Shown piece after piece: positions 1 through 8,497 of a DNA stretch of 43,638 bases (its first letter is position 1; each line of letters starts with the position of its first letter). Origin of the DNA: a virus. Under the pieces are notes generated by a model. It was not told the origin of the DNA. It saw only the letters and a list, made by a program, of their open reading frames with translations, and searched no databases. Location: the IMG/VR virus record IMGVR_UViG_3300009034_001625, positions 1 through 43,638 of that record; one strand, given 5' to 3'. The position numbers and the translations under genes were made by a program.

Positions 1-2
1 GC

Positions 3-494
3 GATAAAATCGGAGAGGCAGAATTGCATCTGTTCGATGATCGCCATGCGGCATGGTCTACACTGGCCAATCGACCAATAGAACCTGGAGGCGTAGACGT
101 CGCCGTAGAGCGAACACTAGTTGTGCCCACAACGACAGTAGATGAATACTGCAAAGAACAAGGTATCAATTGTGTGGGGCTACTCAAAGTGGACGCCGAA
201 GGTACAGAGTTGCCGATATTGTATGGAGCACGAGGACTGATGGAAAAGAGCCAAGTCTTGTGCTGTGTTTTTGAGTATGGACGAACGTGGTGGGATATGG
301 GATACACGCCTGACGAGATGGAAAAGTATTTGATAGAACAAAAGTTTGAGATCATGAACATTTTGCACGATCAGCCAGTATTTCCAGGTCGTGAGGGGCC
401 CAAACAATCAAAGTATGCTATCATGGTTGCGGCACACGAGAGTGTGGCCGATAGAGTAAAAGGTATCATTCAAGCCGTGGCGAGGTGGGGCTGA
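3..494 (+). CDS. FkbM-family methyltransferase, C-terminal part (5' end outside window)
   Basis: The frame is open from the first bases, so the start lies left of the window; about 163 residues are visible. The stretch GLLKVDAEGTELPILYGA is the conserved (V/I)D-x-EG-x-E-x-x-x-L-x-G-A signature of FkbM-type SAM-dependent methyltransferases, and a W/Y-rich segment follows as usual in that family. Such enzymes usually O-methylate sugars or polyketides. Here it heads a row of glycosyltransferases, so methylation of a glycan on the virion or host surface is the natural inference. The stop TGA overlaps the next ATG by one base, indicating one operon. Confidence 0.8.
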   Translation, partial: DKIGEAELHLFDDRHAAWSTLANRPIEPGGVDVAVERTLVVPTTTVDEYCKEQGINCVGLLKVDAEGTELPILYGARGLMEKSQVLCCVFEYGRTWWDMGYTPDEMEKYLIEQKFEIMNILHDQPVFPGREGPKQSKYAIMVAAHESVADRVKGIIQAVARWG

Positions 495-1204
495 TGCAAA
501 TTGTGGTGATGACTAGCGATCAATGTGCAGCTAATGTATTCCTTATTTTTGCCAAGGCGTTCCACCACCATTGGCCTGATTGTCCTTGGCCGATCGTAGC
601 CGTAGGCGAAACGGTCTCAGCGACTGATTTTCCAACGACGTTGCAGGGCATAAGTCCTCCAGAGTTGACAGTTGTGGATAGATTGGGTCGATATCTTGGC
701 ACATACGGTGGCGAGACGATCATGGTGTTGTTAGACGATCAAATATTTTATGCTCACCCAATAAATACCCCAGTTCTGAAGCGCGCACATCAGGTTTTGC
801 TCGACGATAAAAGCATTGGTGCGACGTTGCTCAGCAGCAACCGCGAACCAGATAAATTTTATGATGGTTTTCTGGGTGAGTTTGTCGGCGTGAGTAGACT
901 GTCAATTTTTGACGTGGGTTTATGGCGCACGCCAGCCCTACGCCGATGGATAGAAAAACGGACGTGGCCTCGTGTACTGGGCACGTATCATTCACCGTTA
1001 GTCTATGTCGATTTAATAACGAGCGGGATGGTATCTGGGGCAGGCATCGTCGGCCTGGAGGCACATCATTCCGTAGTGTTAGAATTGATGGACGAACTAG
1101 TCCATTTGTTTGGCATCAAAGAGATAGCAGATCTGAAAATCCAGGATTCGCCCGATGTTAGGCGGACACTGGCCGATTTAATAGAAAGGTATGGGACAAC
1201 GTGA
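494..1204 (+). CDS. putative glycosyltransferase-like protein
   Basis: A 236-residue protein starting at the ATG that shares one base with the upstream stop; a GTG at 485 is in frame but less likely. The N-terminus (QIVVMTSDQ, then a W-P-D-C-P-W-P segment) and the hydrophobic strand ending in LLDDQIF (residues 79-85) resemble the GT-A fold, where an acidic pair after a hydrophobic strand binds the nucleotide-sugar metal. No family was recognised with certainty. It lies between a methyltransferase and another glycosyltransferase, which supports the role. The stop overlaps the next GTG start by four bases (GTGA). Confidence 0.65.
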   Translation: MQIVVMTSDQCAANVFLIFAKAFHHHWPDCPWPIVAVGETVSATDFPTTLQGISPPELTVVDRLGRYLGTYGGETIMVLLDDQIFYAHPINTPVLKRAHQVLLDDKSIGATLLSSNREPDKFYDGFLGEFVGVSRLSIFDVGLWRTPALRRWIEKRTWPRVLGTYHSPLVYVDLITSGMVSGAGIVGLEAHHSVVLELMDELVHLFGIKEIADLKIQDSPDVRRTLADLIERYGTT

Positions 1205-1812
1205 GTGAATGGATTCAACTGTTGGCCCCTAAATGGGTGGGCCGGAAACGACACGAGAAAGGCGAGTGGATTAAGGTGGGTAATCAAATAGCCGAGAAAT
1301 GGATAGCTGAGGGTGCAGCGCGTTATGGTAGACTGGCACAGGTTCAATCAACCCCTGCCCAACTGAGGACATCGAGAATGATGGGTATGCCATCTGTGCC
1401 TCTGTTCGGGACCAAAACACGAAAACTTGTCGAACGAGCTAAATCGGCGTCAATACATGCAGGACTCAAAGTGGCGTTTGGGATGATAGTGTTCAATGGA
1501 GACCACATCCTATCGGGCATACTAGAATCAGTATATCCCTGGGCGTCACAGATATGCATCGCCGAGGGGCCGACCAAATTTCATGCTGACCGGTTGAAAG
1601 TTTCAACCTCGACCGATAAGACAGTGGAAATCATCCGGAACTTTCCCGACCCAGAAGAGAAAATTTCGTTGGTACAGGGTGCGTGGCCTAATAAACTGGC
1701 GATGTGCAATGCATGGATTAAATCAGTGAGGCCGGATACAGATTACGTGTGGCAGATCGATATGACGAAATGTACAAACAAGAAAATATCCAGCAGGTGT
1801 TGTCATTGTTAG
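1201..1812 (+). CDS. glycosyltransferase, N-terminal half (frameshifted)
   Basis: This frame encodes a 40-residue N-terminal mini-domain (residues 4-45, with G-E-W-x-x-V and an A-x-x-W-I-x-x-G-A ending), a linker, then a GT-A type domain from about residue 88 up to DYVWQID (residues 181-187). After that the frame turns into unrelated, Cys-rich sequence and stops. The frame starting at 1749 continues the domain with DEMYKQEN, so a one-base loss near 1761 splits a glycosyltransferase whose D-x-D-E metal site falls exactly at the break. The mini-domain recurs in the proteins at 5774 and 9450. GTG start, overlapping the upstream stop. Confidence 0.75.
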   Translation: MSEWIQLLAPKWVGRKRHEKGEWIKVGNQIAEKWIAEGAARYGRLAQVQSTPAQLRTSRMMGMPSVPLFGTKTRKLVERAKSASIHAGLKVAFGMIVFNGDHILSGILESVYPWASQICIAEGPTKFHADRLKVSTSTDKTVEIIRNFPDPEEKISLVQGAWPNKLAMCNAWIKSVRPDTDYVWQIDMTKCTNKKISSRCCHC

Positions 1813-2360
1813 GACCGGAGGGTTATGACTCAGTGGCATTTCGATTCCGTTCGTTCTATGGCGGTTTCGAACGGCACATGATAGGTTGGGAAGAGGCACA
1901 GGAAACACACAGAATTCAGCGATTTTATCCAGGTGCGGTATGGGCTAGCCATCGGCCCCCAACTATCAATGCGCCTGACGGTAAACCGTGGCGGACTAAG
2001 AATCACCTTACCCATTGGGAAATAGACGCGGCGGTGGGAATCAGAATATTCCACTATTCGTTCGTATTCCCCAGTCAAGTAAAGATGAAGTATTTGTATT
2101 ACAATGACTTGACTAAAGGCAACATGATTAGCGATGGATATAAGTCCATCTATCTTCCCTGGACACGTGGTGACGACCAGAAAAAGGCTGAGATCGAGCG
2201 AAAGTTTAAAGGCGTCCATCACCTGACGCGCGGCCCAGGCGGGCAGTGTGTGTGTCACACAGTAAAATATTATGGTAAACATCCACAATGGATTGAACAA
2301 CACCGTCAAGAACTGGAAGTACGGATAAAGGATGAACTCAGGGCAGCAAATGGTAACTAA
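1749..2360 (+). CDS. glycosyltransferase, C-terminal half (frameshifted)
   Basis: Continuation of the 1201 gene in the -1 frame; the first plausible residues are YDEMYKQENIQQVLSLL, the usual helix after the D-x-D of GT-A enzymes. Following segments (SVAFRFRSFYGGFERHM, then an H-Y-S-F strand) are typical of transferases that act on glycoproteins or polysaccharides, although the acceptor cannot be told. No ribosome binding site precedes the GTG at 1749, so separate translation is doubtful. The 3' end overlaps the next gene by about 29 bases. Confidence 0.7.
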   Translation: MADRYDEMYKQENIQQVLSLLGPEGYDSVAFRFRSFYGGFERHMIGWEEAQETHRIQRFYPGAVWASHRPPTINAPDGKPWRTKNHLTHWEIDAAVGIRIFHYSFVFPSQVKMKYLYYNDLTKGNMISDGYKSIYLPWTRGDDQKKAEIERKFKGVHHLTRGPGGQCVCHTVKYYGKHPQWIEQHRQELEVRIKDELRAANGN

Positions 2361-3000
2361 TGGTTATCGAAACGCCAGGCTCGGGCAGCGTATGGCAAAC
2401 GCTGTAATCCGGGAGATAACGAGCATCAAACAAGCCGGCGTCCAGCGAACACATCAAATAGTGCTAGAAGCAATCAAAATGATACTAAATTGCGATCATC
2501 TGAGCTTGCTGGACGTAGGCTGTGGAGTAGGGTTGTACCGTGAGGTACTGAGACAATACGACTCGTTCGTTGATTACGAAGGCGCAGACTTTAATGAGAC
2601 TATGATCGCTCGTGCACAAGGGCTATTTCCTGAGACAAAGTTTCATCTCGCCGATGCCCGTCTTTTGCCTTTTGACGATGACAGTTATGACGTGGTTTTG
2701 GCTGGCGCGATTTTAGAACATATCAAGGAATGGCGGCGGGCGTTGGACGAAATCTGCCGAGTGGCAGAGAAACATTTAATCTTGCATCGGACGCTATTAA
2801 TAGCGCCCGACGAACCAACGAGAACGGAAAGGCAGATAGCGTTCGGTGAGGCAATATGGCGTGTATACATCGACAAGCGAGAATTAATTCATTGCCTGGC
2901 GCGCCGCAATTTCGTTGTCAGCGATGAGTGGTTCGTTGCCAAAGACGGGAACAAAGGCGCACAATGGACATTTCTATGTAGGAGAACCAATGCAACATAA
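2332..3000 (+). CDS. class I SAM-dependent methyltransferase
   Basis: A 222-residue protein (216 if the ATG at 2350 is used). Motif I, LLDVGCGVG, lies near residue 60. A following acidic region (YEGADFNE), ADARLLPFDDDSYDVV and the LEHI post-motif complete a Methyltransf_11-like Rossmann domain. The substrate is not readable; position among glycosyltransferases suggests a sugar or lipid-linked intermediate. It overlaps the genes on both sides, so it is translationally coupled. Confidence 0.85.
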   Translation: MNSGQQMVTNGYRNARLGQRMANAVIREITSIKQAGVQRTHQIVLEAIKMILNCDHLSLLDVGCGVGLYREVLRQYDSFVDYEGADFNETMIARAQGLFPETKFHLADARLLPFDDDSYDVVLAGAILEHIKEWRRALDEICRVAEKHLILHRTLLIAPDEPTRTERQIAFGEAIWRVYIDKRELIHCLARRNFVVSDEWFVAKDGNKGAQWTFLCRRTNAT

Positions 3001-3883
3001 TATCGCCATGATAAGTGATTACGGATATCTCACACGGACCTTGTTACTCTATGAGTCTATTTGTCGTCACGAACCAACAGCCCACGTACACTTGTTAGCA
3101 TTAGACGATAAAACCTTTCATGTTGGCCAATCAATAGGGCAGAGCAATCTGACGGTTACTCCACTCAGTAAAGTGGAAACGGCTGAATTGACGGCCGCGC
3201 GTCAGGGCCGGAATTGGGTCGAATGGGTGTGGCTATTTCAACCGGCGTTTCCCTTACATCTGATGAAAAAGTATGATATCGGCCATATTTTCTGGATGGA
3301 TGGCGATATGTGGTTGTTTGACAGCCTCAAAGAGATGTTCGACGAGATAGGCAGTGCTGACGTGGCAGTCTCGCCGCACAGGTTCCCGCCACTCCGCGCA
3401 GGTAGCGTCAACACGGTAAGCATCTACAATGGCGGAGCGACATATTTTCGCAACACTGAACGGGGGCGTGCGTGCTGCCAGAAGTGGTTAGCTGATTGTA
3501 TCGAGTGGGACTATTGGTGGAGTCAGCCTAAACCAGGGCCGAAACGAGGGCAGAAAGGCGGCACACAAGGATATTTAGATTCCTGGCCAGAAGAATGGGG
3601 CGCGCACGTGGTGCAACATCTAGGATGCAACTTGGCACCGTGGAATCAGGATCATCCCAATTATCACTATGAATTCAACAATGGAAAAATTACGGTAAAT
3701 GGTCAGCCACTCCTTTTCTATCATTTTCAGGATTTCAAACCTGAACGAGATATGTTAGCTGGACCAGGGATCGTTCCCTTCGTGGTGGAGTATATTTATA
3801 GACCTTACGTCGTAGCCTATACGTTGAAACAAAAATTATGGCGACCGACAGAGAAGGCCAAGGATGTTAAACGGAAAGCGTGA
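2990..3883 (+). CDS. glycosyltransferase with D-G-D motif
   Basis: Start chosen at the ATG of MQHNIAMISDYG because GGAG lies just upstream (2981); a longer in-frame start at 2915 would be buried in the previous gene. The 297-residue protein has N-terminal strands for nucleotide binding, the metal-binding FWMDGDMW (DGD at residues 104-106) and a later YNGGATYFRN segment with an acceptor-side W-rich loop. This layout is close to GT8-like or phage sugar transferases. It is followed by 130 bases without a gene, so the first operon block may end here. Confidence 0.8.
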   Translation: MQHNIAMISDYGYLTRTLLLYESICRHEPTAHVHLLALDDKTFHVGQSIGQSNLTVTPLSKVETAELTAARQGRNWVEWVWLFQPAFPLHLMKKYDIGHIFWMDGDMWLFDSLKEMFDEIGSADVAVSPHRFPPLRAGSVNTVSIYNGGATYFRNTERGRACCQKWLADCIEWDYWWSQPKPGPKRGQKGGTQGYLDSWPEEWGAHVVQHLGCNLAPWNQDHPNYHYEFNNGKITVNGQPLLFYHFQDFKPERDMLAGPGIVPFVVEYIYRPYVVAYTLKQKLWRPTEKAKDVKRKA

Positions 3884-3924
3884 ATTGCGACTGATTTAGA
3901 GAGGGAATCAGATTTTTGATCTTC

Positions 3925-3955
3925 AGGGATACGGCCCGTATTGAGTCGTGTCCCT
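3925..3955 (+). terminator. hairpin between glycan genes
   Basis: Nine base pairs (3925-3933 with 3947-3955, one G-U) enclose a 13-base loop in the gap between two genes. No U-tract follows, so intrinsic termination is weak at best; it may be an RNA-processing or pausing hairpin. A second, 7-bp inverted repeat (ATGACAT / ATGTCAT, 3964-3970 and 3987-3993) lies directly downstream. Confidence 0.3.
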
Positions 3956-4015
3956 TCAAATTCATGACATCAGATGAGGCAAAGTTATGTCATCAATTAC
4001 TGAGTAAGGAAAATA

Positions 4016-5044
4016 ATGACAATGAATGATTGGCGAGATAAATCTGTCTTAGTAACCGGTGGTTGTTCGTTTATCGGATCGCATCTGGTGGATGCGCTAG
4101 TAGATCGGGGCGCGCGGGTGCGCATCGTAGATAATCTATCCAGTGGCCGGCTGGAAAATATCTCGCGTCATCTGACGGGAGAGACAGTCGAGTTTATCCA
4201 GGCTGACCTACGCGAGCCAGGGATAGCATGGGATGCAGCGCATGGAATTGAGTTGGTATTTCATCTCGCAGCGATTCATGGCGGGCGGGGATATGTAGAT
4301 TTGCATCAGGCGGGGCCGGCTATGAACTTGCTTATAGGCGGTTTAGTTTTTCGGGAAGCCTGCTTAGCGGGGATAGATAAGATAGTTTTCGCTTCGTCGG
4401 GATGTGTCTATCCGAATTTTTTACAGAGTAATCCCAATGAAGAAATTTATCTTACTGAGGATTTAGTAAAACCACCTTATGATGCCGACAATATGTATGG
4501 TTGGGCGAAATTGATGAACGAGCTAACACTAAGAGCTTATTGTAAAGAATATGGGATAAAAGGTGCATCGTGTCGGTTGTTCACAGTCTATGGTCAGCGC
4601 GGAGTAGAGAACCATGCAGTAACCGCGTTCATCGCCCGCGCCTTCGTCAAACAAGACCCATTCGAAGTGTGGGGCGATGGTACACAGGTGCGCAATTGGA
4701 CACACGTATCTGATATCGTGCGCGGAATGATCCTGGCAGCAGAGAGAATAGACGACGGATCGGCAGTAAATCTGGGCACGACAGAACGGATCACAGTGCG
4801 CGCCGCAGTGGAAGAGGTATTGCGGTACACTGGGCATAAGGCAGAGTTAAAATTCTTGCCTAATATGCCGGTGGGTCCGGTCAATCGGGTGGCCGACAAC
4901 CGACTGGCAGAAGATCTGCTGGGTTGGGAACCCAGAGTACAGTTTGTTGATGGACTTCACGACATGATCGACTGGTACTTTACCACAAAGGATCGCGAAC
5001 AGGTCAAAATGGTGCTGAAGAGTGGAAGACTGACAGAGAGATAA
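4016..5044 (+). CDS. NAD-dependent nucleotide-sugar epimerase/dehydratase
   Basis: A 342-residue extended short-chain dehydrogenase. The dinucleotide-binding VLVTGGCSFIGSH lies at residues 11-23, the catalytic serine region FASSGCVY at 124-131 and the Y-x-x-x-K pair at Y160 and K164. A C-terminal RNWTHVSDIVRG matches UDP-glucose 4-epimerase, GDP-mannose epimerase and related enzymes. It probably makes or interconverts the activated sugar used by the neighbouring transferases. Start supported by AAGGA seven bases upstream. The stop TAA shares one base with the next ATG. Confidence 0.9.
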   Translation: MTMNDWRDKSVLVTGGCSFIGSHLVDALVDRGARVRIVDNLSSGRLENISRHLTGETVEFIQADLREPGIAWDAAHGIELVFHLAAIHGGRGYVDLHQAGPAMNLLIGGLVFREACLAGIDKIVFASSGCVYPNFLQSNPNEEIYLTEDLVKPPYDADNMYGWAKLMNELTLRAYCKEYGIKGASCRLFTVYGQRGVENHAVTAFIARAFVKQDPFEVWGDGTQVRNWTHVSDIVRGMILAAERIDDGSAVNLGTTERITVRAAVEEVLRYTGHKAELKFLPNMPVGPVNRVADNRLAEDLLGWEPRVQFVDGLHDMIDWYFTTKDREQVKMVLKSGRLTER

Positions 5045-5796
5045 TGAAGCTGGTTCTCATCTGCACACCAACGTGGAATAAGGCTCACTTTCTACGAAAT
5101 ACGTTATATAGCCTCCAGGTGACGGCTGATAAAGAATTATACCGGCACGTCGTGGTCATCAATGGTGGCAACGATGATACCAAACGAGTATGCCGTGATT
5201 ATGGTCTAGAGTGGATTCATAACCTGGATAATGTCGGCATAGCACAATCGTTGAATCAGTGCCTGGCATTACTCATGCCAGGGCAACGGTTCATGAAATT
5301 GGACGACGATCTGACATTTTTTGACACAGGTTGGCTTGAGGCAATGTTACAAATACTGGACAATAACGAGGGTATTGGTGGCGTGGCCGTGCCGAGACTG
5401 GGACGTGAGGCCGATCAGTTGTGCAAGTCAATTGATGCAAAGTCAGAGCCATGGGTTGTAGATTCAGGAGAACTATGGTGGACGAATTGCGCATTATATC
5501 GCTGGAAGGCAATACAGGCATTGGGAAGCTTTTGGCAGCCAGGACTGTACGGCTACGAGGACATACTGACCGGAGTGCGACTGCGAAAGTTGGGCTGGCG
5601 AACGGTGTACCTGGCATCATACCGTGTGCGGCATGAAGGAAGCTGGAAAGGAAAGCGCGAGACTAGGGAATATAGGGAATGGAAAGCAACGACGCGAACG
5701 AGAAACATCCAGCCGATCATAGCACAATTCAAGAGTGGGGCGCGTAAGGCATATATACCACTGGAGACAACGAATGTGGGTACGGTTCAAAGATAA
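5044..5796 (+). CDS. GT2-family glycosyltransferase
   Basis: A 250-residue protein with the GT2 start VLICTPTWNKAHFL, the N-V-G-I-A-Q-S-L-N helix, the metal site MKLDDDL (DDD at residues 87-89) and the acceptor-side YGYEDILTGVRLRKLGW. These are the expected motifs, in order, of an inverting GT-A enzyme. It transfers a sugar from a nucleotide donor; the acceptor is unknown. It overlaps the epimerase by one base and the next gene by 23 bases. Confidence 0.88.
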   Translation: MKLVLICTPTWNKAHFLRNTLYSLQVTADKELYRHVVVINGGNDDTKRVCRDYGLEWIHNLDNVGIAQSLNQCLALLMPGQRFMKLDDDLTFFDTGWLEAMLQILDNNEGIGGVAVPRLGREADQLCKSIDAKSEPWVVDSGELWWTNCALYRWKAIQALGSFWQPGLYGYEDILTGVRLRKLGWRTVYLASYRVRHEGSWKGKRETREYREWKATTRTRNIQPIIAQFKSGARKAYIPLETTNVGTVQR

Positions 5797-6334
5797 AAAG
5801 ATGATAGACGGCAGAACTTATTATGCTGGAGATTGGGCGGACGTTGAGAACGCATTGGCCCGACAGTGGATCGTCTCAGGACTGGTGGTGGTGGCTAATC
5901 TAGAGAAGGCAATGCCAATTGGTGGAGAAGCGGGGATAGTAGTAATAGGGAATATAGATAAAGCAAAACAGTTACGAAAATTCTATCCCAAACTAAAGAT
6001 TACGACCAGCGAATGGTTGGCATTGTCCTATGAGCGAACTTTGATATGGAGACCAAACTTTCACTTCAAAACCGAATTATTGGCAACAGGATTTGATTTA
6101 CTGGAAAGGTGGTCTGTGGCGGCACCTCTCGCCACCGGTGATGACCCTACAGTTATAACCTACGATACAAACCTAATGTTCATTGACCGCAAACCAGACA
6201 CATTGAGACTAATTGAGGAAACATTATCGAAAATGGAAAATGAAATGGATGAACGAACAGCGTTCAATAAAACATTGCGAGAAATTGGAATCACGGCACT
6301 GGGGCTGCCTGAGGTCTGGATTCGCGGCCCGTGA
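5774..6334 (+). CDS. hypothetical protein with shared N-terminal mini-domain
   Basis: Start at the ATG of MWVRFKDKKMIDG because GGAG lies 8 bases upstream; a longer frame from 5735 is inside the previous gene. Residues 1-40 (Y-x-A-G-D-W-x-x-V, then A-x-x-W-I-x-x-G-L) match the mini-domain of the 1201 glycosyltransferase and the 9450 protein. The remaining 145 residues are not recognised. As the last gene before the connector module, it may link glycan enzymes to the virion. It ends 12 bases before the next ATG. Confidence 0.75.
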   Translation: MWVRFKDKKMIDGRTYYAGDWADVENALARQWIVSGLVVVANLEKAMPIGGEAGIVVIGNIDKAKQLRKFYPKLKITTSEWLALSYERTLIWRPNFHFKTELLATGFDLLERWSVAAPLATGDDPTVITYDTNLMFIDRKPDTLRLIEETLSKMENEMDERTAFNKTLREIGITALGLPEVWIRGP

Positions 6335-6346
6335 AAGGAGAGTAAC

Positions 6347-7795
6347 ATGACCGATCTGGTGTTGACACAAGGTGAAGGCGTGCCGGCTTCAATGCGGACA
6401 AGATATAAGGATATGGAAGACGGAACACACGCGATCGTGATTTTTGACGGCAGCGTTGAACTCGCAGGTGGCACTGAAAGTGTGGTCGTCATCTCTGTGC
6501 CGACCGACCCGTTCGGGACTAACGCCGACGATATGGTCGATGCTGGAGACGCTGGCAGTATCCAGGCCAAATTGCGCCGGCTGACTGCTGATTTAGGAAT
6601 CGCTACGGTCACACTCGGCGATGTCAAGACCATACTGGAAGTCCTCGGAGACGTGACCGAGGATAACGAGATACGAGTGGACATTATCGCGCCTCTACCT
6701 GCCGGAGATAACACCTTGGGTGAGATCGGCATAACCGATCTAGACAGTGGGCATGATTTGTATATCGGTCGCGATGGCTCGGCCCAAGTCGGCTTGAAGG
6801 AAACCATATTGGACAAGTGTGAGTCCCTCGCAGGCTGGACGGGCTCAACTGACGTAACCAATTTGACACTCAGCACAGATCATAGAGGTTGTGGTGAATA
6901 TAGCATCCAATTCGATAAATCTGGCACCACGCAGGCGTTCGCGCTGTTGCAAAAGGTGCCAGACGACCTGTCTGTTGATGCGAGAGGTCATTTGACACAC
7001 AGTTACATAAACTATTACTTGTATTTGTCGAAGCTGACCGGTATAACAACAGTGTATTTCGCGCTGGGCACGGATCCGAATAATTATTGGTATTGGCAGA
7101 CACCGGTGGATGAGTTGCAGGTTGGTTGGAATCATCTACACCATCCACTCAGTGGCATAGATGGGGTAGAGGGAGACGGGTGTAATCTTTCCAATGTTGA
7201 ATGGATCGCACTCTACGTTGGGTTTTGGGGACCGAACACTACATTGAGTAACATTCGATTGGACGACGTGCGACTGATCCGGACGATGGGTGTCAACGTA
7301 AGTGACCCTCACGCCAAGGGATACGCGACTGTGGTCAGGGTATCCGACGACGTGCGGCGAATACCAGTCGTACCAGTTATCTCGGCTGGGACTGCCTATG
7401 CCAGCGGCGATGCTCTTGGGGGAAAGCTAATGTTCGGCGACGCCGTCCGGCAAGACATAAAAACAGGCAGGATAACCAAAGTTGTCGTGATAGATAATGC
7501 CAAGCAATTAGCACCTCTTGATTTAGTGTTGTTTGATCGAACGTTCACATCGGCGGCGGATAATGCGCCATTCGATCCAACTGACGCCGACATGCAAAAC
7601 TGCATAGGGCATCTGAGTGTGGCGGCTGCCGATTATGCCAGTTTCGTGAATAATAGTATAGCAACTGTGGATAACATCAGTTTTGGATACACACTGGACG
7701 GAACGACACTCTACGGCCAGATGGTAGTTAGAGGAACGCCAACTTATGTGGCGACGGATGACCTGACGATCATCCTCACAGTAGAACGAGATTAG
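6347..7795 (+). CDS. phage virion protein with inserted carbohydrate-binding-like domain
   Basis: A 482-residue protein with a strong AAGGAG site 8 bases upstream. The C-terminal 135 residues (from AGTAYASGDALGGKLMF on, with DNAPFDPTDADM and GTTLYGQMVVRGTP) are typical of phage structural proteins found beside capsid and connector genes. Residues about 150-315 look like an inserted beta-sandwich of carbohydrate-binding type, starting ESLAGWTGS and ending RLDDVRLI. The N-terminus resembles other phage head-decoration proteins. It is probably exposed on the virion, where the sandwich could bind host glycans. Confidence 0.75.
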   Translation: MTDLVLTQGEGVPASMRTRYKDMEDGTHAIVIFDGSVELAGGTESVVVISVPTDPFGTNADDMVDAGDAGSIQAKLRRLTADLGIATVTLGDVKTILEVLGDVTEDNEIRVDIIAPLPAGDNTLGEIGITDLDSGHDLYIGRDGSAQVGLKETILDKCESLAGWTGSTDVTNLTLSTDHRGCGEYSIQFDKSGTTQAFALLQKVPDDLSVDARGHLTHSYINYYLYLSKLTGITTVYFALGTDPNNYWYWQTPVDELQVGWNHLHHPLSGIDGVEGDGCNLSNVEWIALYVGFWGPNTTLSNIRLDDVRLIRTMGVNVSDPHAKGYATVVRVSDDVRRIPVVPVISAGTAYASGDALGGKLMFGDAVRQDIKTGRITKVVVIDNAKQLAPLDLVLFDRTFTSAADNAPFDPTDADMQNCIGHLSVAAADYASFVNNSIATVDNISFGYTLDGTTLYGQMVVRGTPTYVATDDLTIILTVERD

Positions 7796-7799
7796 CCCA

Positions 7800-8411
7800 A
7801 TGGCGTATGCAACCTTAGCTCAAGTCAAAGCAGCGATGCAAAAAACGAACACAGATGGTGATGTAGTAATAACACGGATACTCGACGCTGCAACGCGGTC
7901 AATTGACCGATTCTGCAATCGGCTTGATGATGGATTTATAGCGGATTTGACGGCAAGCGCAAGATACTACAGCGGCGATGGACGGTCGTTTTTACTGATT
8001 GACGAGTGCGTAGCGATCACGGAAGTAGCCGTGAAGGACTCAGCAAGTGACACAGATTACACCGCCTGGACCACACCGACTACAATGATGGCCGGTGACG
8101 GGGACTGGTTGCCTTTCAGTGGCGATCCTAAAGCGCCGAACTTTAACGATCTGCCTTACGATTCGCTGATGATAGACCCCAACGGGGACTATGCCACTTT
8201 CACGAGTGGTTTATACGCTGGCCGGCGGGGATTCAGGCCAACGCAAAGCTACGGGCGCAGTGTGCCGACGGTGAGGACCACCGCAAGATGGGGATTTAGC
8301 ATAGCCGTACCAGACGACATCCAGGAAGCGTGCATCATGCAGAGTATAATCTGGTACAAAAGGCAACAAGGTGCCATGGCGAGCCATTGGCAAGTCCAGA
8401 GTTGGGGGTGA
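7800..8411 (+). CDS. head-tail connector (gp6-like) protein
   Basis: A 203-residue protein beginning MAYATLAQVKAAM with the helical ILDAATRSIDRFCNR that is usual for gp6-like adaptor proteins, followed by beta-rich sequence and a C-terminal PDDIQEACIMQSIIWYKRQ helix. These proteins join the portal ring to the tail. The frame stops after QSWG. A -1 shift at the five-G run 8404-8408 would extend it by 29 residues ending LDPAVELILRMGRY, the usual C-terminal helix of this family, so the stop is probably an indel artefact. Confidence 0.82.
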   Translation: MAYATLAQVKAAMQKTNTDGDVVITRILDAATRSIDRFCNRLDDGFIADLTASARYYSGDGRSFLLIDECVAITEVAVKDSASDTDYTAWTTPTTMMAGDGDWLPFSGDPKAPNFNDLPYDSLMIDPNGDYATFTSGLYAGRRGFRPTQSYGRSVPTVRTTARWGFSIAVPDDIQEACIMQSIIWYKRQQGAMASHWQVQSWG

Positions 8412-8497
8412 TTGAGTTATATAGAACACTTGACCCGGCGGTAGAGTTGATTTTACGAATGGGACGATATATCAAGCCGGCGACGGGACGGAGATAA
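8408..8497 (+). pseudogene. detached C-terminus of the connector protein
   Basis: This 29-codon frame reads VIELYRTLDPAVELILRMGR and so on, and ends at TAA one base before the next ATG. The LDPAVELIL segment is the kind of tail that ends gp6-like connectors. It is out of frame by one base relative to 7800-8411, with the shift in GGGGG at 8404-8408. Best read as part of the same protein. Confidence 0.55.

Noticed and set aside
6160-6876. 238-codon open frame on the minus strand
   Set aside because: It runs antisense across the 5774 and 6347 genes, is Ser/Val/Pro-rich as expected of a shadow frame, and has no ribosome site.
8404-8497. Programmed -1 frameshift in the connector gene
   Set aside because: The G-run could slip, but no downstream stem with proper spacing was found and connectors are not known to use recoding; an indel in GGGGG is simpler.
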